In this document: one piece after another, positions 9,752 to 18,951 of the stretch | How the letters are laid out: every line of letters begins with the position of its first letter | Position numbering within the stretch: position 1 is the first letter of the stretch | Assembly (NCBI GenBank): GCA_947589595.1 | Contig: CANQBV010000004.1 | Coordinates: 55,466-119,465 of the forward strand | Reading direction: 5' to 3' | Source: an uncultured Clostridia bacterium | GTDB taxonomy: Bacteria > Bacillota > Clostridia > Oscillospirales > SIG627 | Length of the DNA stretch: 64,000 bases | Notes under the pieces: generated by a model | The model's database searches: none | What the model saw: only the letters and a program-made list of their open reading frames with translations | Told to the model about the DNA's origin: nothing | Position numbers and translations under genes: made by a program

Positions 9752-10423
9752 TCAGCGCAGAAATTTTCGGATCGTGCTTTCCGGCACCTGCGGAAAGAGT
9801 TTTTTTAAGTGGCAAAAAAGTCGCTCGTAAGACTCCTCGGGGCTTTTTTGGTAAACGGCGTTGCAGAAATCGACGCCGAAAAATTTTTCCGGCGTGGAAT
9901 ACTGCGCAATCCCCCAGCCGTATTCGCGGCCGCGGCGATCGGTGGCATAAATAAAATCGCTCACCAGCACATACCCCTGCGACTGCAGACGCGTAATCCG
10001 CGTATCAAAGCCCTTTTTCCCGTGTTTCCCGTAATTTCCGATTTTCTTCAGTTCTTTGGAAAGAATGGGCGCGTGCGCATCGATCCGATCGAAAAGTTCT
10101 TTATCGCCGAAATACGCCTTGCCGTCGTCGTAAAGCGCGTCGAAATCGTAGCCGTCGCGGCGGAAATTGGCAAGATCACAGAACCACGCCGGGGAAAGAA
10201 ACGCAGCCTTTTTTTCAAAAAATTTGCCGTAGGCAAACCTGTTTTCCCGGATAAGCTCCCCTTTCCATTCCCAAGGGCCGGGCGTATTGGTAAACCAAAT
10301 CGCCGGATCCGCCCGCTCCTCTATGGAAAAACCGGGGATCGAATTCGAAAAAAACGGCAGAATTCCCCATTCCCGCACCGCTTTGGCAACGTCGGCTTTG
10401 GTTTGGAACTGTTCAGATGGCAT
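9752..10423 (-). CDS. AlkZ-related/uncharacterised protein
   Basis: IWFTNTPGPWEWKGELIRENRFAYGKFFEKKAAFLSPAWF; start re-assigned to MPSEQF. Confidence 0.55.
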   Translation of the reverse strand: MPSEQFQTKADVAKAVREWGILPFFSNSIPGFSIEERADPAIWFTNTPGPWEWKGELIRENRFAYGKFFEKKAAFLSPAWFCDLANFRRDGYDFDALYDDGKAYFGDKELFDRIDAHAPILSKELKKIGNYGKHGKKGFDTRITRLQSQGYVLVSDFIYATDRRGREYGWGIAQYSTPEKFFGVDFCNAVYQKSPEESYERLFCHLKKLFPQVPESTIRKFLR

Positions 10424-10685
10424 CATTTTCTTTCTGGCGCATGGCCTTAAACGCCTGAATTTCTTCTTCCGTATACCCGAGCTGCAGCAAAAATTCCTTG
10501 ACGCTTTTGAATTTTTTATGATAGTAAATGTTCTGCACCTGTACCACAATATTCAACCGGTCATAAACAGCGGCGGCTGATACCGCGGTATCCGATTTTT
10601 CCTGCCGAACCAGGCGATTGAAAAGCGCGATGGTATCGTGATAAAAAATCTCGCTCATTTCTACCAGATATTTGTTGTTCTCCAT
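10413..10685 (-). CDS. Hypothetical protein, small helical
   Basis: ORF with 3' overlap to next gene; start re-assigned to MENNKY. Confidence 0.6.
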   Translation of the reverse strand: MENNKYLVEMSEIFYHDTIALFNRLVRQEKSDTAVSAAAVYDRLNIVVQVQNIYYHKKFKSVKEFLLQLGYTEEEIQAFKAMRQKENDAI

Positions 10686-10987
10686 GCTTTTTCCGTACTC
10701 CTTTTTGCGAAAAAACCGCATTCTTCATCCGACGGACCGGCGAGGTTCGGCACTGCCGCTTCGCCGGCCTATTTTCATCATAACAGAGAATATCAAAAAA
10801 AGCAACGGATTTTTTGATGGATTTTTTAAGGCTTTTTCCAAACGATCTCGTCCGTGCGGCAGCTGGCCGACGCCTGACGTATCAGCAAGCCCTCCAAAAA
10901 ATTCACCGGCCCTTCTCCAAAGGATTCATCCCTTCCCATGACCGACAACGAAAGAAAAATCCCGTGTCTTGCTCAACGGGATTTTCT

Positions 10988-11788
10988 TTATTCAATCGGT
11001 ATTTCCCGAAAGGCGCCGCCACGAAGCTGCCAGACCGAGGAAAAGCCGTACTGCTTACAAAGCGCCAGCGCCTGGGGATAGAAAAAGTTCACCGCATCTA
11101 CATGGTGAGCGTCGGTATTGATCACCATGCGTCCGCCTTTTTCCCGGATCCGGCGCATGAAAAATTCGTGGGGATACGGATGCGTGCGGTTGCCGCGAAA
11201 AATAGCGCCGGTGTTCATTTCGATCAGCTTCCCGTTTTCTAAAACGACGTCCAGCGCTTCCAGTGCGACTTTGCGGTAGGCCTCATTTTCATCGTCAAAA
11301 GCGCCGTATTTGGCAATCACATCGAAATGCCCCTGAATATTGAACTTTCCTTTCAGGGCGTGTTCGGCCACGTTTGCATAATAGCGCTTCGCCAATTCCA
11401 GGGGATCTCCCCGGCCTTCTTTGGCAATAAAATCCGCCTGACTCTGCCGGTCGTCGACTGCGTAAAAATCGTTCCCGCACTTCACATAGTGCACGGAACC
11501 GATGGTATAATCGAAATTTTCATAATCGATCTCAGAAAAGAAGTCCTTTTCCAGGCCGCAGTAGAATTCGATCCTGTCGGCGTATTTTTCCTTCAATTCC
11601 CGACAAACGGCAAGGTATTCGGCATACTGCGCCTTTTTCATACAATAGCTTTGGTCGCACGGGGTATCGCTGTGGTCGGAAAGCCCGTAGGAAACAAAAT
11701 TTTCGGCAATCGCCCGCTGCAGCATTTTTTCCGGGGAAAAATCCCCGTCTGAAAACGTGGAATGGGTGTGAAGATTGGAAAAGCGCAT
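10988..11788 (-). CDS. PHP-domain phosphatase (histidinol-phosphatase HisJ-like)
   Basis: NLHTHSTFSDGDFS, GLSDHSDTP, NTDAHH. Confidence 0.9.
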   Translation of the reverse strand: MRFSNLHTHSTFSDGDFSPEKMLQRAIAENFVSYGLSDHSDTPCDQSYCMKKAQYAEYLAVCRELKEKYADRIEFYCGLEKDFFSEIDYENFDYTIGSVHYVKCGNDFYAVDDRQSQADFIAKEGRGDPLELAKRYYANVAEHALKGKFNIQGHFDVIAKYGAFDDENEAYRKVALEALDVVLENGKLIEMNTGAIFRGNRTHPYPHEFFMRRIREKGGRMVINTDAHHVDAVNFFYPQALALCKQYGFSSVWQLRGGAFREIPIE

Positions 11789-11810
11789 CTTGCGTTCCCC
11801 CGCCTTTTCT

Positions 11811-13106
11811 TTACAAGTCGCCACGCAGCAGGTCTTCCAGCGTCTCCCGCCGCACGACGATTTTTTCCTCATCCTTGCCCAGCATCACGACCGCCGGACG
11901 GGGAACGCGGTTGTAATTAGACGCCATGGAATAATTATACGCCCCGGTCGTCAGCACCGCCACAATATCGCCGCGCTGAACCGATTCCGGCACCGCCACG
12001 CCGGGCTGAATGATATCGCCGCTTTCGCAGCAGCGCCCCACCACGTCGGCGGTCATAGTCGTTTCTTCCTGCATTTTGTTGGCGATATAGACCGTATAGG
12101 GCGAACCGTACAGCGCATAACGGGGGTTATCCGTCATACCGCCGTCGACCGATACGTAGTTTTTATAGCCGCGGATTCTCTTTACCGTGCCCACGGTATA
12201 GAGCGTCAGGCCGGCGTCGGCGACAATGCTTCTGCCCGGCTCCATGCGGATCGCCGGCACGGGAATCCCAAGCTCCCGGCATTTTTCGTGCACGAACTCG
12301 CCGACCTGCAGGATATTTTTTTCAATATCGATCACCGGGTCCGACTCGCAATAGCGCACGCCGTACCCGCCGCCGAGATCCAGTTCCCCCGCAAGAAAGC
12401 CGGTCTTTTGCCGCATTTCGGCAAGAAAGGACAACATACTATCCGCCGCACGGACAAAAATATCGGAATCAAACACCTGCGAACCCACGTGGCAGTGGAA
12501 ACCGCAAAGCTCAACATGCTCTTTGGAAAGTGCCAGCCGGGTGATCTCCTCCGCCTGACCGGTTTCAATGGCGCTGCCGAATTTGGAATCGACCTTACCG
12601 GTGCTTACCGCCTCATAGGTATGCGGGTCAATGCCTGGCGTCAGCCGCAGCAGAATTTTCTGCCGGATGCCGAGGGAAGCGGCTTCCTTTTCGATCGCTT
12701 CCACTTCCTCGGCATTATCGACCACAAAATAGCCGATGCGGTGCTGCATGGCGAAGGCAATGTCCTCGTCCGTTTTATTATTGCTGTGAAAATACGCGTT
12801 TTTCAGCGGGAACCCGGCCTTCAGCGCCGTGGCGATTTCCCCGGAGGAAACCACGTCGATTCCGATTTTTTCCTCTTTGGCAAGGCGGTGGATCGCCGTG
12901 ATGCAGTTGGCTTTGCCGGCGTAAAGCGGCTTTGCCTCTTTCCCAAACGCCTGCTTCATGCTGCGCGCGTAGAGGCGCATATTCTCACGCAGGCGCTCTT
13001 CGTCCAGCACGTAGAGCGGCGAGCCGTATTTTTTTACCAGATCCTTTGTTTTTCTGCCGGCAAAGAAAAGATCGTCCCCCTGCACGGCAAGATTTTTGCA
13101 AATCAT
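11811..13106 (-). CDS. lysA: Diaminopimelate decarboxylase
   Basis: YAGKANC PLP lysine site, GFHCHVGSQ, GGGYGVRY, EPGRSIVADAG. Confidence 0.97.
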   Translation of the reverse strand: MICKNLAVQGDDLFFAGRKTKDLVKKYGSPLYVLDEERLRENMRLYARSMKQAFGKEAKPLYAGKANCITAIHRLAKEEKIGIDVVSSGEIATALKAGFPLKNAYFHSNNKTDEDIAFAMQHRIGYFVVDNAEEVEAIEKEAASLGIRQKILLRLTPGIDPHTYEAVSTGKVDSKFGSAIETGQAEEITRLALSKEHVELCGFHCHVGSQVFDSDIFVRAADSMLSFLAEMRQKTGFLAGELDLGGGYGVRYCESDPVIDIEKNILQVGEFVHEKCRELGIPVPAIRMEPGRSIVADAGLTLYTVGTVKRIRGYKNYVSVDGGMTDNPRYALYGSPYTVYIANKMQEETTMTADVVGRCCESGDIIQPGVAVPESVQRGDIVAVLTTGAYNYSMASNYNRVPRPAVVMLGKDEEKIVVRRETLEDLLRGDL

Positions 13107-13117
13107 ACTTCCTTTTT

Positions 13118-14431
13118 TTATTCCTCCGCTACGAACGCCGCGTAAATCGCGCGCATCGCCCGTTCATAATCCTTTTCTTCAATGCCCACAATGATATTGA
13201 TTTCGCTTGAACCCTGATCGATCATGCGGATATTGATATTTTCCTTTGCCAAAGCGCCGAATACCTTGGAGGCGGTTCCCTGCGAACGGATCATACCGCG
13301 CCCCACCACGGCGATAATCGCCAGCCGGTCAAACAGCGCGATCCGGTCGGGCTGCACGGTTTCCTGCAGCTCCACAAAAATCTGATCGACTTCGTCCTTC
13401 AGTTCGGCGGTCGAAACGACCACGGAGATCGTATCGATCCCGCTGGGCACGTGCTCCACGCAAACGCCGTGGTTTTCCAGCGTCTGCAAAACCTTGCGCA
13501 CAAAGCCGACTTCATTGTTCATGCGGTCTTTTTCAATATAAATCGCGGAAAAGCCCTTTTTCCCCGCCAGCCCGGTAATATGCCCGGGGACGGAATTCGC
13601 CGCCGGCAAAATCATGGTGCCGGCGTCGCCGGGAGCGTTGGTGTTGCGGATATTGATCGGAATCTTTGCCGCACGCACCGGGAAAATGGCGTCCTCATGC
13701 AAAACGGAAGCGCCCATATACGAAAGCTCTCGCAGCTCTTGATAGGTCACGGAAGCGATCGCGCGCGGGTTTTCCACCACGCGGGGATCCGCCATTAAAA
13801 GCCCGGAAACGTCTGTCCAGTTTTCATAGAGATCCGCCTGGCAGGCGCGCGATACCAAAGAACCCGTAATATCGCTGCCGCCGCGGGAAAAGGTCACGAC
13901 CTGGCCTTTGGCGTTCGCGCCGTAAAAGCCGGGGATCACCGCGCGCGGGTTTTTGCGCAGTACCGCCGCCAGGCGCCGGTTGGTTTCTTCCTCCAGCAAA
14001 GCGCCGTTTTCATCAAACAAAATCGCATCCGCCGCGTCCACAAAGGCGAAGCCCAAAAACTCGGCCAGCAAAATCGCGTTGAGATATTCTCCGCGGCTGG
14101 CAACGTAGTCCAGCGTGGCGCCTTTTTTAAGGGCTTCCTCGATCACGGAAAACTCTTTTTCCAGATCAGCCTTCAGGGAAAGCTCCTTTGCAATGGAAAA
14201 ATATCGTTCGCGGATTGTGCTTAGCGCTTCGCGGTAATCGCTCCCTGCCGCGGCAAAGCGCTGGCAGCGCAGCAAAAGATCGGTAATTTTATCGTCGCCG
14301 GAATTTCGTTTGCCCGGTGCGGATACCACCACATACCGGCGGGTGAGATCCTCTTTTACAATGGCGGCGACTTTGCGAAACTGATTGGCGTCCGCCAGGC
14401 TCGACCCGCCGAATTTCACGGTTTTTAACAT
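13118..14431 (-). CDS. lysC: Aspartate kinase
   Basis: VKFGGSSLAD N-terminus, FSRGGSDITGSL, C-terminal ACT domains. Confidence 0.97.
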   Translation of the reverse strand: MLKTVKFGGSSLADANQFRKVAAIVKEDLTRRYVVVSAPGKRNSGDDKITDLLLRCQRFAAAGSDYREALSTIRERYFSIAKELSLKADLEKEFSVIEEALKKGATLDYVASRGEYLNAILLAEFLGFAFVDAADAILFDENGALLEEETNRRLAAVLRKNPRAVIPGFYGANAKGQVVTFSRGGSDITGSLVSRACQADLYENWTDVSGLLMADPRVVENPRAIASVTYQELRELSYMGASVLHEDAIFPVRAAKIPINIRNTNAPGDAGTMILPAANSVPGHITGLAGKKGFSAIYIEKDRMNNEVGFVRKVLQTLENHGVCVEHVPSGIDTISVVVSTAELKDEVDQIFVELQETVQPDRIALFDRLAIIAVVGRGMIRSQGTASKVFGALAKENINIRMIDQGSSEINIIVGIEEKDYERAMRAIYAAFVAEE

Positions 14432-14455
14432 GAATGTCCTTCTTTCCGGGATCGC

Positions 14456-15343
14456 TTAAACGCGAATTCCCTGCGCGCGCATCTCACGAAGCAACGCCTG
14501 TTCGTGCTCTTTTTCCATGGGCGTCAGCGGCAAACGCAGGCGGTTTTCGGCGTACCCCATATGCGCCATCGCGCTTTTCACGGGAATCGGGTTGACCTCG
14601 GAAAAGAGAGCGTGGATCAGCGGCAGCAGTTCGAGCTGCAGCTTGGCGCTGCCCTGTACGTCGCCCTCAAAAAACTTGCGGCAGATGGCTTCCGTTTTGG
14701 CGGGCAGTACATTGGAAAGCACGCTGATCACCCCCTGACCGCCCAGCGCAAGCAACGGTACGACCTGGTCGTCGTTGCCAGAATAAATGGTCAAATTGTC
14801 GCCGCAAAGATGTGCCGTTTCCGCTATCTGGGCAATGTCGCCGCTGGCTTCCTTAATCGCGGCGATGTTCGGGTGCTCGGAAAGCGCCCGGCAGGTTTTC
14901 GGCTGAAGATTGCAGCCGGTGCGGGAAGGCACGTTGTACAATATGATCGGACGGTTCACCACGTCCGCCACGGCGGTAAACGAAGCGATCAGCCCGTTCT
15001 GCGTGGCTTTGTTATAATAGGGCGTAACCATCAGAAGCGCATCCGCACCTGCTTCACAGGCGAAAACGGAAAGCTCCTTGGCGTATTCGGTGTCGTTGGA
15101 GCCGGTTCCGGCGATCACCGGCACGCGCCCGGCGACTTTTTTAACGGCAAACGAGATCACCTCGCGGTGTTCTTCGTCCGTAAGGGTGCTGCTCTCGCCG
15201 GTCGTGCCCGCTACGACAATCGCGGAAATGCCCTCGGCAATCTGCCAATCGATGAGGCGTGCGAAGGCCTCATAATCCACGGCGTTCTGGTTCATGGGGG
15301 TGATGATCGCGGTTGCCGCGCCCCGGAAAATCGGTTGTTTCAT
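14456..15343 (-). CDS. dapA: 4-hydroxy-tetrahydrodipicolinate synthase
   Basis: GTTGESSTL, YNVPSRTG, AIKEASGD; start re-assigned to MKQPIF. Confidence 0.97.
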   Translation of the reverse strand: MKQPIFRGAATAIITPMNQNAVDYEAFARLIDWQIAEGISAIVVAGTTGESSTLTDEEHREVISFAVKKVAGRVPVIAGTGSNDTEYAKELSVFACEAGADALLMVTPYYNKATQNGLIASFTAVADVVNRPIILYNVPSRTGCNLQPKTCRALSEHPNIAAIKEASGDIAQIAETAHLCGDNLTIYSGNDDQVVPLLALGGQGVISVLSNVLPAKTEAICRKFFEGDVQGSAKLQLELLPLIHALFSEVNPIPVKSAMAHMGYAENRLRLPLTPMEKEHEQALLREMRAQGIRV

Positions 15344-15364
15344 AGTTTTCCCTCCTGAAAATAA

Positions 15365-15395
15365 AAAAATGAGTGGCCGAAAATGCAGCCGCTCG
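15365..15395 (-). terminator. Expression-platform terminator of the lysine riboswitch
   Basis: Minus strand GAGCGGCtgcattttcgGCCACTC followed by ATTTTTTTAT. Confidence 0.75.
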
Positions 15396-15433
15396 TCCAA
15401 AACGAATCAAAAGTTTATGCTTCTTTCAATTTT

Positions 15434-15605
15434 GGATAGCGCTCCGCATCTTCTGCGACAGCAGCAGAACTCTTATTTCCTGCTGCCAGCGGATCCTGCC
15501 ACAAATCCACTTCGGCGCCCGACCCCTTTTACCTGCAAAGCTGCTGGCACAGCCAAAACCTGCAAGCTACTCTTGGTAAAGCGCACCTCTATCTGCTGCT
15601 ACCTT
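15434..15605 (-). promoter_or_regulatory. Lysine riboswitch (L-box) upstream of dapA-lysC-lysA
   Basis: Minus strand GATAGAGGTGCGC...AAGAGTA...GCCGAAG...GCGCTATC, as in known L-box leaders such as B. subtilis lysC. Confidence 0.92.
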
Positions 15606-15650
15606 AGCATACTTTTACGTAGTTGTCAAGTCTTGCAGCTCAAAAAACGC

Positions 15651-15692
15651 AAAAAAAGGCGAAAGACGTTTTTTTCTCTTCCGCCTTTTTAT
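15651..15692. terminator. Bidirectional-looking hairpin AAAAAGGCG...CGCCTTTTT
   Basis: Inverted repeat with A-run and T-run. Confidence 0.55.
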
Positions 15693-15696
15693 TTCA

Positions 15697-15836
15697 TGAA
15701 CCCTTTTTCAAAAGGGTTCAAACTCCTAAAATTTTTGAAACGCAAAAACGATCTTTCTGATTCCCGAAAGTTTTGAAGGTTTTCAAGGGACTTTTCAAAA
15801 AGTCCCTTGAATGGGGTTTCGGGGCCAAGCCCCGAA
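15697..15836. repeat. Divergent pair of intergenic hairpin repeats, locus 1
   Basis: TGAACCCTTTTtcAAAAGGGTTCA; TTCAAGGGACTTTTcaAAAAGTCCCTTGAA; TTCGGGGCcaaGCCCCGAA. Confidence 0.75.
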
Positions 15837-15838
15837 TT

Positions 15839-18358
15839 TTACTGAATGTCCGTGACCTTGTAGTCCTGGTCCTCCACGGCTTTTTTCAGGACTTCATTGG
15901 CCGTTTCGGCTTTCAGCGTCACCACGGCGGTGCCCTTTTCGTGGCTGACCACGGCGCTTTCTACGGTCGGCAGCGCTTCCAGCGCTTTTTTGACGCTCGC
16001 TTCGCAGTGGCCGCACATCATACCCTCAATTTTCATGACCTTTTCCATTTGTTTTTTCTCTCCTTTTTCTTCCGTAGATTTTTTATGGATTCTCCGATCC
16101 CTTTTAGGATCGTGAATACGAAACAGATTCAAACGCAGCGCATTGGTCACCACAAAAAAGCTGGATAAGCTCATGGCCGCCGCTGCGAACATGGGATTGA
16201 GCTGCCAGTGGAAAAGCGGAATCCAAACGCCCGCCGCCAGCGGAATTCCCATGATATTATAAATAAATGCCCAAAACAGATTTTCGTGAATATTCTTTAA
16301 GGTCGCACGGCTCAGGCGGATTGCCGCCGGCACGTCCAAAAGGCTGTTTTTCATCAGCACCACATCCGCCGCGTCAATGGCAACGTCCGTTCCCGCACCG
16401 ATCGCCAGACCGACGTCCGCTTGAGTCAGCGCCGGCGCATCGTTGATACCGTCGCCCACCATTATGACTTTTCCCTGCTCTTTGAGGGTACGGATCACCT
16501 TTTCCTTGCCGTCCGGCAGCACGCCGGCGATCACCTCGTCCACCTGCGCTTCCCTGCCGATCGCCCGGGCGGTTTTTTCGTTATCGCCCGTCAACATCAC
16601 CACACGGACGCCCATGTCACGCAGCTCGCGGATCGCCTGCGGACTGTCTTTTTTGATCACGTCCGCCACGGCAATGACGCCGCAAAGCGCGTCCTCACAG
16701 GCAAAGAAGAGAGGCGTTTTGCCGCCTTGCGCCAAAGTGGCGGCTTTTTCGCGCATTGCCGCCGGCACGTCAACCTTCGTCTGAATGAAATTGAAATTGC
16801 CGCCGCACAGCGTCTTGCCCTGCCACACTGCCGCAAGTCCATTGCCCGGCAGCGCCTGAAACTCGGTAACCTCCTCAGCCGTTTGCCCTTCTTCCTGCAA
16901 TTTCTGCATCACCGCGCGCGCCAGCGGGTGCTCGCTTTTCTGCTCCAGCGCCCCGGCAAGCTTTAAAAGCTCTTCGGCGGAAAAGCCCTCTGCCGGCAAA
17001 AGATCGGTCACCTTCGGTTCCCCGGCCGTGATCGTCCCGGTTTTATCCAGTGCGACAATATCGGCCTTTCCGGCCTCCTCCAGCGAAACGGCCGTTTTAA
17101 ACAAAATCCCGTTTTTCGCGCCCATACCGTTCCCGACCATAATCGCCACCGGCGTCGCCAGTCCCAGTGCGCAGGGGCAGCTGATGACCAATACCGAAAT
17201 ACTGCGCGCCAACGCGAAGCCAAGCGTCTCGCCCACCAACAGCCACACCGCTAAGGTTACCGCGGCGAGCCCGATCACCACCGGCACAAAAACGCCCGAA
17301 ACCCGGTCCGCCACCTTGGCGATCGGCGCCTTGGTTGCAGCGGCGTCGCTGACCATTTGAATGATCTGCGAAAGCGTGGTATCTTCCCCGACGCGCGCGG
17401 CCTCGCAGCGCAAAAAGCCGGATTTGTTCAGGGTACCGGCGGAAACGGCGCTACCCGCCGCCTTGTCCACGGGAATGCTCTCGCCCGTCAGCGCGGATTC
17501 ATTTACGGCGCTGTTTCCCTCCAGCACCACGCCGTCCACCGGGATATTTTCTCCCGGCCGTACTACGAAAACGTCGCCTTTTTTTACTTCTTCCACCGGC
17601 ACTTCTACCTCCTGCCCGTCCCGCAGGAGCGTTGCCGTTTTCGGCGCCAGCTTCATCAGACTTTTGAGCGCATTTGTGGTTTTGCCTTTGGAGCGAGCTT
17701 CCAGCGTTTTGCCCACTGTGATCAGCGTCAGGATCGTCGCCGCCGATTCAAAATAAAACTCGTCCCTATAGAACATCACAGCGTCCGCGTCTCCCCGAAC
17801 CTGCGCTGACGTCATGGCGAACAGCGCAAAGGTACTATACAGAAACGCCGCCGTCGCGCCCAGAGCCACCAGGGCATCCATATTGGGCGCACGGTGCCAG
17901 AGCGAGCGGAAACCATTGATAAAGAATTTCTGATTGATCACCATGACCGCCACGGTCAGAAGGAGCTGCAAAAGTCCCATTGCCACGTGGTTCCCGTTCA
18001 AAAACGGCGGCAGCGGCCAGTTCCACAGCATATGCCCCATGGAAAAGTACATCAGCACCAGCCAAAAGCCCACGGAAGCAAAAAGTCTTTTTTTCAAAAC
18101 GGGCGTTTCTTTATCCTGCAGCGCGTCCTCCGAATCGGAAAGCGCGGCCTTTTCCCGGCCGCCTTTCCGGGAAGCGCCGTAGCCGGCCTTTTCCACCGCG
18201 GCGATGATCTCCCGCGGTGCGGCCGTGCCCTCTACGCCCATGGAATTGGTCAATAAACTCACGGAGCACGCCGTAACGCCCGGTACCTGCGAAACCGCTT
18301 TTTCCACGCGTGCGCTGCACGCCGCACAGGTCATGCCCGTCACAAAGTATTGTTCCAT
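15839..18358 (-). CDS. copA: Copper-translocating P1B ATPase with an N-terminal HMA and a fused C-terminal CopZ-like HMA domain
   Basis: GMTCAACSARV, CPCALGLATP, DKTGTIT; C-terminal MEKVMKIEGMMCGHCEASVKKAL. Confidence 0.95.
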   Translation of the reverse strand: MEQYFVTGMTCAACSARVEKAVSQVPGVTACSVSLLTNSMGVEGTAAPREIIAAVEKAGYGASRKGGREKAALSDSEDALQDKETPVLKKRLFASVGFWLVLMYFSMGHMLWNWPLPPFLNGNHVAMGLLQLLLTVAVMVINQKFFINGFRSLWHRAPNMDALVALGATAAFLYSTFALFAMTSAQVRGDADAVMFYRDEFYFESAATILTLITVGKTLEARSKGKTTNALKSLMKLAPKTATLLRDGQEVEVPVEEVKKGDVFVVRPGENIPVDGVVLEGNSAVNESALTGESIPVDKAAGSAVSAGTLNKSGFLRCEAARVGEDTTLSQIIQMVSDAAATKAPIAKVADRVSGVFVPVVIGLAAVTLAVWLLVGETLGFALARSISVLVISCPCALGLATPVAIMVGNGMGAKNGILFKTAVSLEEAGKADIVALDKTGTITAGEPKVTDLLPAEGFSAEELLKLAGALEQKSEHPLARAVMQKLQEEGQTAEEVTEFQALPGNGLAAVWQGKTLCGGNFNFIQTKVDVPAAMREKAATLAQGGKTPLFFACEDALCGVIAVADVIKKDSPQAIRELRDMGVRVVMLTGDNEKTARAIGREAQVDEVIAGVLPDGKEKVIRTLKEQGKVIMVGDGINDAPALTQADVGLAIGAGTDVAIDAADVVLMKNSLLDVPAAIRLSRATLKNIHENLFWAFIYNIMGIPLAAGVWIPLFHWQLNPMFAAAAMSLSSFFVVTNALRLNLFRIHDPKRDRRIHKKSTEEKGEKKQMEKVMKIEGMMCGHCEASVKKALEALPTVESAVVSHEKGTAVVTLKAETANEVLKKAVEDQDYKVTDIQ

Positions 18359-18392
18359 TTTTCTCCCCCCTTTCCTCATAGTATATCCAATT

Positions 18393-18692
18393 CTATTTCA
18401 TCAATTTCTGCAAAGTCGCGACCAGCTCCTCAATGACCTCGTCTTTTCCCTCGCGCAGATCGCGCGCCACGCACCCCGCAATATGGTGTGCGATCAGATC
18501 TTTGTTAAAAGAATTCATCGCCGCATTTACCGCTGCGCACTGGATCAGGATATCGTTGCAGTACGCGTCCTTTTCCACCATACCGCGAATCCCGCGGATC
18601 TGCCCCTCGATCCGGTTCAACCGGTGAATGAGCTTTTTGCGCTCTTCCTGGGAACGCTCGGTTTTCTTTTCACAGCAGCATTTTTCCGCCAT
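18393..18692 (-). CDS. csoR: CsoR-family copper-sensing repressor
   Basis: RLNRIEGQIRGIRGMVEKDAYCNDILIQ...HHIAGCV. Confidence 0.92.
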   Translation of the reverse strand: MAEKCCCEKKTERSQEERKKLIHRLNRIEGQIRGIRGMVEKDAYCNDILIQCAAVNAAMNSFNKDLIAHHIAGCVARDLREGKDEVIEELVATLQKLMK

Positions 18693-18714
18693 TCCATTCT
18701 CCTTATTTTTTTGT

Positions 18715-18764
18715 ATACCCTATCGGGGTATCTATATAATATACCCCTAAGGGGTATTTGTCAA
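18715..18764 (-). promoter_or_regulatory. csoR-copA promoter with two CsoR-type operators
   Basis: TTGACA (18759-18764), 17-nt spacer, TATTAT (18736-18741); ATACCCCTTAGGGGTAT (18741-18757) and ATACCCCGATAGGGTAT (18715-18731). Confidence 0.88.
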
Positions 18765-18951
18765 GTGCTTTTTTCGAAAAAACTGCGCCGCGATCAGAAA
18801 AAATAAAGACTTTTCAGAATTTTTCTCACAGAATCCTTTTTCCTTTTCTAGATATTCTACCATAAAACCGGAAAAGATACGAGAGTGTGAAAAACGGATT
18901 GATTTTGGAAGAATTCCATGCTATGATAGGGAAAGAAAGCGAGAGAAACCG

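Noticed and set aside
11775-13145. 456-aa + strand ORF opposite lysA
   Set aside because: Antisense shadow of lysA.
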